Source: Flavobacteriales bacterium
Lineage (GTDB): Bacteria; Bacteroidota; Bacteroidia; Flavobacteriales_F; PHOS-HE28
Direction of reading: 5' to 3'
NCBI GenBank assembly: GCA_016702645.1
Contig: JADJDP010000026.1
Span: 1 to 64,000 of the forward strand
Length of the DNA stretch: 64,000 nucleotides
Shown here: piece by piece, positions 27,369 to 36,895 of the stretch
Numbering within the stretch: position 1 is the first letter of the stretch
Layout: each line of letters opens with the position of its first letter
The notes under the pieces: model-generated
Database searches by the model: none
Seen by the model: only the letters and a program-made list of their open reading frames with translations
What the model was told of the DNA's origin: nothing
Program-made: the position numbers and the translations under genes

Positions 27369-27791
27369 TCACGCAGGCACCAACTGCAGTTCCAGATCAC
27401 CGTCCTTCTCACGCAACCACAGTTCGTTCTCCTTCAGGCGAAGGATCTCGTAGGTCTCGTCGGCATCGTTGTTCTCGAAATCGAGGCGGACGTCCTCGCT
27501 GTTGTTCTCGAAGTCCCATGTGCCGTTCGTTTCGAACTCGAAGGCGATCGCCCCGAGCGTGTACTGCGCGGTCAGTTCGGCATCCCGGTCGCGTGTCAAC
27601 TTCAACTCGTACTGGGAAAAGGCGGACGTGACATCATTGTCGCCGTTCATTGCCTTGTCCACCTTCCACGTGTTGGCCATCCGCGATTCGCGGGCCCGCA
27701 GGCTGAAGAATGGTCCATCATCGTACTTCTGGCAACCAACAAGTGTGGTGACGGCGACCAGCGCCATCATGATCTGCATTCGACTGTTCAT
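27369..27791 (-). CDS. lipocalin-like lipoprotein, hypothetical
   Basis: 140 residues from the ATG at 27791. The lipobox is ALVAVTTLVGC, followed by a short spacer and a beta-rich body: MANTWKVDKAMNGD, YELKLTRDRDAELTAQYT, GTWDFENN, ILRLKENELWLRE. This order matches the small lipocalin-like/DUF lipoproteins of Bacteroidota (W near the first strand, a second GTWxF strand). Location probably outer membrane. The function is unknown. It converges on the envelope operon; 28 bp separate the stops. Confidence 0.75.
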   Translation of the reverse strand: MNSRMQIMMALVAVTTLVGCQKYDDGPFFSLRARESRMANTWKVDKAMNGDNDVTSAFSQYELKLTRDRDAELTAQYTLGAIAFEFETNGTWDFENNSEDVRLDFENNDADETYEILRLKENELWLREKDGDLELQLVPA

Positions 27792-28205
27792 GTCCTTGGT
27801 TCGTTTGGACACGGTGAGGGCCACAAGTCGCGCCAAAGGGTTGTTGTGCTTGTTCGCCTGTTCCTACGGGGTTCGTGGTTCACGCTCTGGGCATGAGTTT
27901 CCAAAGTGCCAGATGCCGATCACGGGCCATGGCCGTCTCGCGCAAGTAGAACTGGACCACGACAGCCGAGCATGTTGGCTCGTGATGAGCGCCCTAGCCG
28001 GTACCGTCAAGAAAGAAAGCACTAGGACCTAGAACTGTCCAAATCGCGTGGAGAAGCTGGATGGCCAAGTGATCTCTGGGCTTCGTCGACCGCAACGTGC
28101 AATCTCCAAGAGACAGAGACCCAGTTAACTGGGTGGAATGCCTGCCAGTCGGAGTTCAGGCAGGACCCAGCGGACCTCTATCTTGCCCGTCGAAACCCAA
28201 GGACC
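27792..28205. other. intergenic stretch without a recognisable gene
   Basis: About 410 bp between a divergent pair of genes (lipoprotein leftward, T9SS cargo rightward). No frame here has codon composition like the neighbours, and no tRNA-like fold was seen. A weak inverted repeat CCTGCC...GGCAGG lies near 28140-28165. It probably holds promoters and leader regions of both genes. Confidence 0.5.
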
Positions 28206-30167
28206 ATGATGGCATTGCGTAACTCGTTCCTGTTGCTCCTACTTGCGTCCGCTGGCGCCGTTGCCCAGAACACCTGCGAGACGGCGTTACCGATCGGACT
28301 CGGAGTGCATACCGCACCGCAGGTCACCGGCACGGCACCCACGCAGCTCTGTGCGGGCCCTGCCACGTTGGGAAGCGCTGGACTGTGGTACGCATTCACA
28401 CCAGCGAGCGACATGCTCGTGACCGTGAGCAGCTATGTGACGGGATTCCCTTACGTGGATACGCGCATGCATGTGTACACCGGCACCTGCGCAGCCCTGG
28501 TGTGCTACTCAGGTGGCGATGATGAAGGACCGGGTTACACCTCCATCGCCACCTTCAGCGCCACGGCAGGCACCACCTACATCATCGCATGGGACAGTTA
28601 CTGGTCGGGCAACGCCTTCACCTTCTCCGTGCTGGAGTCCTGGGTGCCCGATGATGTGGTCCTCTTTTCCAACACCGTCGTGCCGGGTGTCAGCGGCGTG
28701 CAAGGCGCCGTGGATATGAACGATGATGGCAAGGACGACCTGGTGTCCCCGGGCTATACCAGTTTCAATGTTGCCCACCAAGGCGATGCCGGCGCGTACA
28801 GCGTCACGACCTTCCCCACCACCAACGCCGCCAACACAGCCTCCTGGAGCTTCGCCGTGGGTGATTGGGACAGCAATGGCCACCGCGACCTGCTCTACGG
28901 AGGTGGAAGCGGCGCCACCTTCATGACCGCCAATAGCGATGGCACGGCATACACGCAATTCAGCCCGCCCCAGTACATCTTCTGCCAGCGCACCAACTTC
29001 GTCGACCTGAACAACGACGGGCATCTCGATGCCTTTTCCTGCCACGATGTGGATGCCAATGTGGCCTTCATGAATGACGGCGCCGGGCAGTTGGTGCATA
29101 CCCAAGGCGGCTATGGCACCACCTGCGGCAACTACGGAAGCATCTTCACCGACATCGACAACGACGGCAGCATGGACTTGTTCGTGGCCAAGTGCGGCTG
29201 CGACCCGACGGACCTGCTCATGCTCAATAACGGCTCCGGTGGATTCAGCAACGTGGCTCCTTCGCTGGGTCTGGCCGACGGCCATCAGAGCTGGAGCAGC
29301 GCATGGGGCGACTTTGACAACGACGGCGACATGGATGCGTTGATCGGTGCCAGCAGCGGCGCCGTGCACAAACTGCTCTTCAACAACGGCGACGGCACCT
29401 TCACCGATGCACCTCCCGGCAACGGAATGGACCTGTGGACCGGGCTGAGCATCGAATGGACCGCGCACGACTTCGACAACGATGGCTGGATCGACATCCT
29501 GGGCGGCGGCGCGCTGCATTACAACAACGGCGACGGCACCTTCAGTCACGACCCGAATGCTCCGGGCAACGGCCCCATCGGCGACATGAACAACGACGGC
29601 TTCCTCGACATCTGCAACGGAAGCGGCTATCAGCGCAACAACGGCAACAGCAACAACTGGATCCGCATCAACCCGCAGGGCACCATCAGCAACCGCGACG
29701 CCATCGGGGCGCGGGTCACCGTCACCAGCGCATTGGGAACGCAGATCCGCGACATCCGAAGCGGCGAAGGGTTCTCGCACATGAGCTTCATCGGCGCGCA
29801 CTTCGGCTTGGGCGCGGATACCGAAGTGGAAGAAGTGAGCGTCCACTGGCCCAACGGCACCGTGGAATCGATCATGGACCCGACGATCAACACCACGCAT
29901 GTGATCGTGCAGAGTACCGTCACCGCCATCGCTGAACCTGCTCAAAACGGTTTCACCATCTCACCGAACCCGGCTCACGATGCCATCACGCTAGTAGGCG
30001 CAGTGCCGAACAGCACCTATTCCGTTCTTGATGCGAGCGGCCGGACCCTGCTCACGGGACGCGCCGTGAATGACCGTATTCCAGTGCGATCGCTCAGCCC
30101 TGGAGCCTACTTCCTGCAACTCACCGAAGCGGACGGTGTAAGGTCCGTACGGTTCATGAAGCAGTAG
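28206..30167 (+). CDS. secreted FG-GAP/ASPIC-UnbV repeat protein with T9SS type A sorting domain (paralogue)
   Basis: 653 residues, almost the same length and domain order as the gene at 9410-11374: signal peptide (FLLLLLASAGAVAQ), beta pre-domain, FG-GAP blades with DMNDDGKDD, DLNNDGHLD, DIDNDGSMD and DFDNDGDMD loops, an ASPIC/UnbV domain (NRDAIGARVTV, FGLGADTE, VHWPNGTVE) and a type A sorting domain (SPNPAHDAI, LSPGAYFLQLTE). Long identical blocks such as TASWSFAVGDWDSNGHRD and GGYGTTCGNYGSIFTD show recent duplication. Start could be either of two adjacent ATGs. It stands alone, 17 kb from its copy and on the opposite strand. Confidence 0.9.
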   Translation: MMALRNSFLLLLLASAGAVAQNTCETALPIGLGVHTAPQVTGTAPTQLCAGPATLGSAGLWYAFTPASDMLVTVSSYVTGFPYVDTRMHVYTGTCAALVCYSGGDDEGPGYTSIATFSATAGTTYIIAWDSYWSGNAFTFSVLESWVPDDVVLFSNTVVPGVSGVQGAVDMNDDGKDDLVSPGYTSFNVAHQGDAGAYSVTTFPTTNAANTASWSFAVGDWDSNGHRDLLYGGGSGATFMTANSDGTAYTQFSPPQYIFCQRTNFVDLNNDGHLDAFSCHDVDANVAFMNDGAGQLVHTQGGYGTTCGNYGSIFTDIDNDGSMDLFVAKCGCDPTDLLMLNNGSGGFSNVAPSLGLADGHQSWSSAWGDFDNDGDMDALIGASSGAVHKLLFNNGDGTFTDAPPGNGMDLWTGLSIEWTAHDFDNDGWIDILGGGALHYNNGDGTFSHDPNAPGNGPIGDMNNDGFLDICNGSGYQRNNGNSNNWIRINPQGTISNRDAIGARVTVTSALGTQIRDIRSGEGFSHMSFIGAHFGLGADTEVEEVSVHWPNGTVESIMDPTINTTHVIVQSTVTAIAEPAQNGFTISPNPAHDAITLVGAVPNSTYSVLDASGRTLLTGRAVNDRIPVRSLSPGAYFLQLTEADGVRSVRFMKQ

Positions 30168-30254
30168 TCTACCTGAATTCGCAGGGAGCGGCGATCGCTC
30201 AGCCACCGCCCTTACTCGTGCGAGAACCGATGGCATGGACGCGAGCCTGTGTGC

Positions 30255-32625
30255 TCACTGCCCCTTCATCTCCCCTCCCGTCTGCCTGTTCCGCTCTTCC
30301 TGCATCGGGTTCGGCCTGCGCCACTCCCGCTCCTTGAAGACATCGAAGCGCGTGGGCACCATGCGCGGTGGCCAGCTGTTGTTGTTCAGGTCGCAGTCGG
30401 CGGTTTCGAGCAAGGGATCGAGCACAACGCTCTTCACCTCCTTGCGCTTCACGAAGACCTTGCTCACTTCATCGCTCGTGCGCCAGATCTCGGCCGGGAT
30501 GCGCTCGATCTCCTTGGTGCCATCCACGTACTCCCATTCCAGGATCACGGGCATCACAAGCCCACCGATGTTCTTGAACGAAAGCTCGTATAGATGGATG
30601 TCCTCGTTCAATAGCGCCAGCTCTTCTGGTTTCAATCCCTTTTCCATTTCTCATAAGCGGTGATGTCGCGCTCGGTGGCCTTGAGTGGATCGTAGTTGTT
30701 GTAGAAATCGCGTGTGGCGGGATCGCGCTCGAGCACCACTTGCGGTACATCGGTCATGTTGCGCTGACGGCTGATGTCCGGCACTTCGCGCGCCTTGTCC
30801 TCGCGCTTCAGCTTCTCGGCGAGCAGCGGATCGCGGGATCCATGCGTTTGTAACGCAAGTTGGCCAGTTCGATATCGACGTGGTCGGTGGTATAGAACCA
30901 GCCGCGCCAGAACCAATCCAGGTCCACGCCGCTGGCGTCCTCCATGCTGCGGAAGAAATCGGCGGGCGTCGGGTGCTTGAACTTCCAACGCTCACAATAG
31001 GTCTTGAAGGCATGATCGAAGAGCTCGCGGCCCATCACGGTCTCGCGCAGGATGTTGAGCGCCGTGCAGGGCTTGCCGTAGGCGTTGTTGCCGAACTGCG
31101 TGATGCTCTCGCTGTTGGTCATGATGGGCTCGATGCGGGCCTTCACCTTGTCGGGCGCCGCGTTGGGATCGCCCTTCATGTAGTCCACGATGTTACGGGG
31201 CTTGCCGCGCCAGCTCGGGTAATCGCGGTCCCACTCCTGCTCGGTGAGGTACTGCACGAAGGTGTTGAGGCCCTCGTCCATCCAGGTCCACTGGCGCTCA
31301 TCGCTGTTGATGATCATCGGGAAGAAGTTGTGGCCGACCTCGTGGGTGATCACGCCGATCATGCCATACTTCGTACGCTCACTGTAGGTGCCGTCCTTCT
31401 CCGGTCGCCCGCCGTTGAAGCAGATCATCGGGTACTCCATGCCGATGCGGTCGGTGTGGACGCTGATCGCCACCGGATAGATGTAGTCGCAGGTGTACTT
31501 GCTGTAGGTCTTGATCGTGTGCGCCACCACCTTGGTGCTGTACTGCTCCCAAAGCGGATTACCTTCTTTCGGGTAGTAGCTCATGCACAAGACATTGTTC
31601 GTCTTCACCGGCTGGTTCATCGCATCCCAGATGAACTTGCGACTGCTGGCGAAGGCCACATCACGCACGTTCTTGCTCTTGTACACCCACGTCTTGGTGC
31701 CGTTGCTGCGCTCCTTCTCGTTCTCCAGCGCTTCCTGCGGCGTGACGATCATCACTGGCTTGTCGCTGGTGCGCGCTTGTGCGAGGCGCTTCTGCTGAGC
31801 ACTTGTGAGCACCGCTGATGCGTTCGCCCATTCGCCGGTTGCCGCCACGATGTGATCGCTCGGTGCCGTGATGCTGAGCGTGTAGTCCCCGAAATCGAGG
31901 GTGAACTCGCCGGAGCCGAGGAACTGCTTGTGCATCCAACCGCTGTAATCCATGTACGCGGCCATGCGCGGGTAGAATTGCGCGATGGTGTAGATGTAGT
32001 TGTCCTCCTCCTCGAAGTACTCGTAACCACCGCGGCCGCCCCACTTCATGCGGTCGTTCAACCAGTTCCACCACTCCACCTTGAAGGCGAAGGTGGCACC
32101 GGGCGCGAGCGGCCTAGGCAGGTCGATGCGCATCATGGTCTTATTGATCGTGTACTTCAACTTGCCGCCGCTGGCATCGGTGACGCTCGTGATCTTGTAG
32201 CCCCCATCGAAGGGTTTTACCCACTTAGCCACCTGATCGATGCTTATGCTATCGCCGATCGTTCCCGTGCGTGTCATGTTGGCATCGCTGCCAGGCTCGA
32301 AGATGTTTTGATCGAGCTGCAACCACAGGTAGTCGAGCTTGTCCGGTGATTGGTTGTGGTAGGTGATGGTCTCCCGGCCGGTAAGTTTTGGCAGCACCCC
32401 TTCGCTGGCCTTCGGCTCGGTGATCTCCACATGGATGTCGTAATCGGCCTTCATCTGCCAATAGGCATGACCGGGGGCGCCGCTGGCGGTGCGCTGCTCG
32501 TTCGGCGTGGGCAGTTCCTGATCGAGCTGGCGGAATTTGTCCCTCCCATACCGAGGAGAATCCTGTGCGGAAACGAATCCGGTGAAGGCGAGGAGAAGCG
32601 ATGCGGAGAAGAGCTTGTGAAGCAT
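30255..32625 (-). CDS. M1-family metallopeptidase, two frame breaks
   Basis: The main frame (32625 to about 30836) has a signal peptide (LLLAFTGFVSAQ) and a gluzincin domain with THEVGHNFFP (zinc histidines near 426 and 430) and the third ligand in WMDEGLNTFVQYL. Frame breaks near 30836 (CCC, probably CCCC) and 30641 (AAAA, probably five) link it to RDPLLAEKLKRED and then KKGLKPEELALLNED. The latter leads to a C-terminal strand domain (GGLVMPVILEWEYVDG, EIWRTSDEVSKVFV). The joined protein of about 790 residues is typical of the secreted Bacteroidota M1 peptidases that degrade peptides outside the cytoplasm. No T9SS domain is visible. Confidence 0.85.
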
Positions 32626-32796
32626 AGAGGCGAAAGTAGGGTTCGCTCATTCACCGTCGGTCGCCCCCCGCTTCGCGAGTTGCGCCCGCTCCTTCGGAGC
32701 TGCAACGAGCGCCAAGTCACCGCCAAGTTTGGGCAAATACGTGGCGAAACCGCTGCGTCCTTTGCGCCTTGGCGGTGAAAAACCAACTTCGCACCA

Positions 32797-33363
32797 ATGA
32801 AGGCGCTCTTGCTGGTCGGTTCGTTGATATGGGCATCGTTGCCCCACGACTTCTTCGTTTCTATTCTCACCATCCGTCACAAGCCGGAGACGCAGACCCT
32901 CGACCTCACCTGGCGCATGACCGCGCACGACATCGAGCACGCCCTCTCCACGCGGGGTGAACTGAAGCTTGGTTCTTCCCAAGAACACCCGAAGGCCGAC
33001 AGCCTATTGAACCGCTACTTCATGGAACACCTCGCGCTTTTCCAAGAGGACAAGCAGATGACTTGGAAGTGGGTGGGCAAGGAACTCGACGGAGAGACAC
33101 TCTACTGCTACCTTGAAGTAGATGGTGTGTACACGCCGAACGATCTCCTGGTCTCCAACACGCTCTTGCAGGATGTCTTCGCCGAGCAGCAGAACCTGGT
33201 GCATGTGGAGGGCGAGAAGATGCCGACAAGGTCGCATACGTTCGTGAGGGGTCAGGGGGCATACGTTCGCCTGGTAACGCGTCAGATCCAGTTCGAAGGT
33301 CTTCCTTACGAAGGACCTTTGATCGACAAGGGCGTTGACGGTGCAAGGCTCACTAACCCCTAA
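32797..33363 (+). CDS. DUF6702-like protein with an altered C-terminus
   Basis: 188 residues. The start holds a short hydrophobic segment (ALLLVGSLIWASL) then HDFFVSILTIRHKPETQTL, and later ALSTRGELKL, LLNRYFMEHLALF, TLYCYLEVDGV and DVFAEQQNLVHV. This order fits the small exported DUF6702 proteins, often beside M1 peptidase genes as here (divergent). After NLVHVEG the sequence departs from the expected closing strand and enters the 34-bp direct repeat at 33212, so the last 45 codons are probably foreign. Function unknown. Confidence 0.65.
   Translation: MKALLLVGSLIWASLPHDFFVSILTIRHKPETQTLDLTWRMTAHDIEHALSTRGELKLGSSQEHPKADSLLNRYFMEHLALFQEDKQMTWKWVGKELDGETLYCYLEVDGVYTPNDLLVSNTLLQDVFAEQQNLVHVEGEKMPTRSHTFVRGQGAYVRLVTRQIQFEGLPYEGPLIDKGVDGARLTNP
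33212..33245 (+). repeat. direct repeat left of the ankyrin gene
   Basis: Matches 34798-34831 at 29 of 34 positions, same orientation. It overlaps the end of the DUF6702-like gene. A shorter related piece (GCATACGTTCGCC) follows at about 33259. Confidence 0.7.
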
Positions 33364-33461
33364 CCAACGTAGAGGTGGGCACGTGAATATTGTCTATTGT
33401 TGTGAGGCCCGGCCGACTAGCCGCGTAGTACATAGCATAAGAACAACAGATCCCTCGAACC

Positions 33462-34690
33462 ATGTCACAACGAATCAAGATGCTCATGGCCATTGTGACG
33501 ATGGCCTTGGTCAGCGCTCCTCTTTCGCCGGTGCCACAGAAGACCTTTGGACCGCCCTGAAAGGGGGGAACTATCCGAATGCGCTCACGGCAATTGCCGC
33601 AGGTGCCGACCTGAAATTCGCGGACGCTGCCTTCGGCACTCCGCTGAACCTGGCCGCTTGCTGGGCAGATGCCGAAGTCGTGAAAGCCCTTATCGATGGG
33701 AAGTCCGAAGTGAACTTTGTCCATCCGGGGAATGGATATACCCCGCTCATCAACGCAGCCACTTGGGGCAACGAAGAAGCCGTGAAATTGCTTCTAGCAG
33801 CAGGTGCGGACATCAGCATCAAAACCAAGCTCGGGCAAACCCTTCTCTCACAAGCCATCACCGGGTGCGATCTGGAGATCATCAGGACGCTCGTGGACGC
33901 AGGCGCCGACCCATTGGAGAAGTACGCCATTGGAACTTTGGGTGACCAGACCCTGATGAACGCATTGGTCACCGCCAAGGATGGAGAAGAGCGCGTGGTC
34001 TACCTAACGGGCTTGTCGACCCCCATGTCGAAGATGGGTGTGACACTGCCTGCTCGCATTTCCGGCGCAAAGGCGAGCGATTTTAGCACGCTTGAGGAGA
34101 TCGCCGTTTACCTGTTGGGAAAAGGAGCCGACCCTAACCAAACCGTTGCCGGTACCTGGGGCAACATCCTGATGCAGTCGCTCGATTTCGGCAAGACCGG
34201 TGTCGCTCGGGCGCTGATCGAGAACGGCGCTAAGGCCGACTTCGATGAGAAGAAAGGGTTCAACGTGAAGGACCGGACGGGCGATGCCGCCAAACTCCCG
34301 AACTTCACGTACACGAACGGCGACTTCGTCCTCGCGGCCGTCCTCACCAACAACCTCGATTTCGTGAAGCTGATGGTCGATAAGTACCCGAAGTACGTGA
34401 CCAAGATCTACGAAGGCAGCGGTACGGTTCGGTGCACGGGAGCCACTACGAATTACAATGCCGAGGGTATCAACTTGCTGATGGTGGCAGCGGATAGGGG
34501 CAATCTCGAGATCGTGAACTACCTGATATCCAAAGGCGCCGGAAAGGGCGATGCCGTGAAGATCAAGCAGTTCAAGGGCGATAAATTCTGCCCGATGTTC
34601 TCGGTCATGTTCACCATGGGCTTCGCGCGCAACTCGAACAACCAAGCTGTGATCGATGCGGTGAAAGCCGCTGGGTACGGAAAGGAATAG
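33462..34690 (+). CDS. secreted ankyrin-repeat protein, one frame break
   Basis: The ATG at 33462 gives a signal peptide (MLMAIVTMALVSAPL), then the frame breaks in the T run 33523-33525; one added T joins it as FAGATEDLWTALKGG to the long frame ending at 34690, about 409 residues. Ankyrin units are visible: GTPLNLAACWADAEVVKALI, GYTPLINAATWGNEEAVKLLL, GQTLLSQAITGCDLEIIRTL, and near the end GINLLMVAADRGNLEIVNYL. The middle is more divergent. Ankyrin stacks bind proteins; in Bacteroidota such exported ones have no assigned role. The gene lies between direct repeats at 33212 and 34798 and looks like an insert between the DUF6702 gene and nth. Confidence 0.82.
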
Positions 34691-34797
34691 AGAGTCGTGG
34701 AGGAACGAGGTGATGCATAGCGTACTGGACCGAGTTGGTCCGGTCGGGAGCATACGCAAGGCGTGCAGTTCCCGACGAGGTCGCATAGCGTCCGTGG

Positions 34798-34831
34798 GCG
34801 AAAAGATGCCGACGAGGTCATATACGTTCAT
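34798..34831 (+). repeat. direct repeat right of the ankyrin gene
   Basis: Partner of 33212-33245, ending seven bases before the nth start codon. Related shorter pieces with the core CGAGGT-n-GCATAGCGT lie at about 34703-34724 and 34772-34792, so the 34690-34835 interval is built from degenerate copies. Confidence 0.7.
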
Positions 34832-34837
34832 CCGGAA

Positions 34838-35470
34838 ATGACGCGATCTGAGAAGGCCGCGTTTGTCTCTCGTAAGCTTGTCGAGTTCTACCCGCGCACG
34901 ACCATCCCCCTCGACCACGAGGATCCTTACACGCTGCTGGTGGCCGTGGTGCTCAGCGCCCAGTGCACGGACAAGAAAGTGAACGAGATCACGCCGCTGC
35001 TCTTCGCCAAGGCGCGCACCCCGCAGCAAATGGTGAAGTTGAGCGTGCAGCAGATCGAGGACATCATCCGGCCATGCGGTCTGGCACCGGCTAAGGCGAA
35101 GGGCATCCACGGGCTTTCGCAGATCATACTGGACGAGCACAAGGGCAAAGTGCCGAACACCTTCGCCGCCTTGGAAGCGTTGCCTGCCGTCGGCCATAAA
35201 ACAGCGAGCGTGGTGATGGTGCAGGCCTTCGGCGTGCCGACTTTCCCGGTGGATACGCACATCCACCGCCTCGCGTGGCGCTGGACCTTGAGCACGGGCA
35301 AAAGCGTGGCGCAAACCGAAGCCGACTTGAAGAAACTCTACCCAGAGGGCCAGTGGGCCGATCTGCACCTGCGCATCATCTATTTCGGGCGGGAATACTG
35401 CCCGGCTAAGGGTCATGATCCAAGGAAGTGCCCGATCTGCTCGGTGGTGGGGCGGAAGGAACTCTTCTGA
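34838..35470 (+). CDS. nth: endonuclease III
   Basis: 210 residues from the ATG at 34838. Endonuclease III is a base-excision DNA glycosylase/AP lyase for oxidised pyrimidines. The helix-hairpin-helix is LEALPAVGHKTASVV with catalytic Lys121, and the catalytic aspartate is Asp139 in FPVDTHIHR. The C-terminal iron-sulphur site is altered: Cys188, Cys198 and Cys201 remain with a longer first spacing, and the fourth cysteine is absent (the chain ends VVGRKELF). The enzyme may lack a stable 4Fe-4S cluster. The longer frame upstream runs through the repeat and is not used. Confidence 0.95.
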   Translation: MTRSEKAAFVSRKLVEFYPRTTIPLDHEDPYTLLVAVVLSAQCTDKKVNEITPLLFAKARTPQQMVKLSVQQIEDIIRPCGLAPAKAKGIHGLSQIILDEHKGKVPNTFAALEALPAVGHKTASVVMVQAFGVPTFPVDTHIHRLAWRWTLSTGKSVAQTEADLKKLYPEGQWADLHLRIIYFGREYCPAKGHDPRKCPICSVVGRKELF

Positions 35471-35522
35471 ACCAAAGAACACATAAGTGGAAGCCACTTC
35501 GCTGTCGGTCTAACTTCGAGGA

Positions 35523-35951
35523 GTGAAGAAGGCCGTCGCCATATTGATCGTCCTGCTGACCGCATGCGCTGGCACTGCGCCCTTGCCCGGCGAAGTGGAC
35601 ACACAAGAGTTCATCTTCATCACCAACAGTGGCCGCAGCTTCACGCATGTGCTCCAAGCGGATTGGTCGCCGGTGATCGAAGGTGGTTTCCTGCGGATCA
35701 ACAACCGCCAGCGCATCATGGCCTTGGATGTCATCATGATCAGGCCGCGGATCCAGTTCGATGTGGAGGGCCTGGAATTCGTTCGACTGACCCGAAGGAA
35801 CGGGAGCACCTCCGGCTCCGGGCTCTTCGACCTGTGGGTGCAGGCTGGCAAACAAGAACTGTTCGGAACCAATAGAACGCTGGACCTCATGAAGATGGCC
35901 CCACAGACCTGGTTACGGCCAAATGATTTCCGGCTCCTGCTGGAGCGTTGA
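35523..35951 (+). CDS. small hypothetical lipoprotein
   Basis: 142 residues, GTG start at 35523 preceded by GAGGA. The lipobox is ILIVLLTAC (cysteine 15). The body is beta-rich: EFIFITNSGRSFTHVLQADW, GGFLRINNRQRIMAL, DVIMIRPRIQFDV, and FDLWVQAGKQELFG. No family recognised. Follows nth by 52 bp and may share its transcript; the next gene begins 68 bp downstream. Confidence 0.7.
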   Translation: MKKAVAILIVLLTACAGTAPLPGEVDTQEFIFITNSGRSFTHVLQADWSPVIEGGFLRINNRQRIMALDVIMIRPRIQFDVEGLEFVRLTRRNGSTSGSGLFDLWVQAGKQELFGTNRTLDLMKMAPQTWLRPNDFRLLLER

Positions 35952-36019
35952 CGCCCTAAAGCTCTCCGCATCGGAAGAAGCCTTGTTCGACTGACCTTTG
36001 CGCCCCGTCCCGCTGTCGC

Positions 36020-36895
36020 ATGGGCACGATCGGCTACTACCTCGCGCTACCGTTCATCTACGGTATCTCGCTCCTGCCCTTTCCCCTGCTCTACCTCCTC
36101 AGCGACGGCATCTACTTCCTGCTCTACCGGGTGTTCGGATACCGAAAGGATGTGGTCCTCACCAACCTGCGCAACAGCTTCCCGGAAAAGAGCGAAGCCG
36201 AGATCCGCACCATCGCTTCCCGTTTCTACCGCTGGTTCTGCGATCTCACCTTGGAAACGCTGAAGACCTTGACCGTGTCACCGAAGGCTGTTCGCGAACG
36301 AGTGAGCTTCGAGGGAATGGGGATCCTGGAAGACTATGCGAACAAAAGGCAGAGCGTGATCATTGTACTGGGGCACTTCGGCAACTGGGAGTTCGCTGGC
36401 GCACGGTACAGCCAGGAAAAGACCATCCCGCAGCTCTACGTGATCTATCACCCCTTGCACAATACCGGCTTCGACCGGCTGATGTACCACATGCGCACCC
36501 GCCATGGCACCAAGTTGTACACCATGCGCGAGACCAGCAAGAGCATGATCCGCGACAAAAGCCTGGTCACCGCTACCGCCTTCATCGCCGATCAGACCCC
36601 TTCGCCCGAGCGCGCGTATTGGATGAACTTCCTGAACCAGGACACACCGGTTTTCTTCGGCACGGAGGCGCTGGCAAGAAAATTGGGCTACCCGGTGGTG
36701 TACATCAGCATAACACGACCCGAGCGTGGACGTTACCACATGGTGGCCGAAACGCTGGTTGCAAACCCAAGGGACACCCGCGAAGGCGAGATCACCGAGA
36801 TACATACCCGACGATTGGAGCGGGATATCCGAATTCACCCCGACCTTTGGCTCTGGACACACCGTAGATGGAAGCACAAGCGCCCCCTCGCATAG
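36020..36895 (+). CDS. lysophospholipid/lipid A acyltransferase (LpxL/HtrB family)
   Basis: 291 residues. One N-terminal membrane helix, then the family's catalytic HxxxxE in LGHFGNWEFAG (His119, Glu124) and the downstream FIADQTPSPERAYWMNFLNQ region with FFGTEALARKLGYPVV. The C-terminal part ends HPDLWLWTHRRWKHKRP, the WxW-HxRWK pattern of the LpxL family. The enzyme puts secondary acyl chains on lipid A, or in Bacteroidota possibly on aminolipids. The gene overlaps the desaturase behind it by 28 bp, so acyl transfer and desaturation are co-expressed. Confidence 0.92.
   Translation: MGTIGYYLALPFIYGISLLPFPLLYLLSDGIYFLLYRVFGYRKDVVLTNLRNSFPEKSEAEIRTIASRFYRWFCDLTLETLKTLTVSPKAVRERVSFEGMGILEDYANKRQSVIIVLGHFGNWEFAGARYSQEKTIPQLYVIYHPLHNTGFDRLMYHMRTRHGTKLYTMRETSKSMIRDKSLVTATAFIADQTPSPERAYWMNFLNQDTPVFFGTEALARKLGYPVVYISITRPERGRYHMVAETLVANPRDTREGEITEIHTRRLERDIRIHPDLWLWTHRRWKHKRPLA

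Noticed and set aside
28509..29945. 478-residue minus-strand open frame
   Set aside because: Antisense shadow of the second FG-GAP gene; valine- and alanine-rich without motifs.
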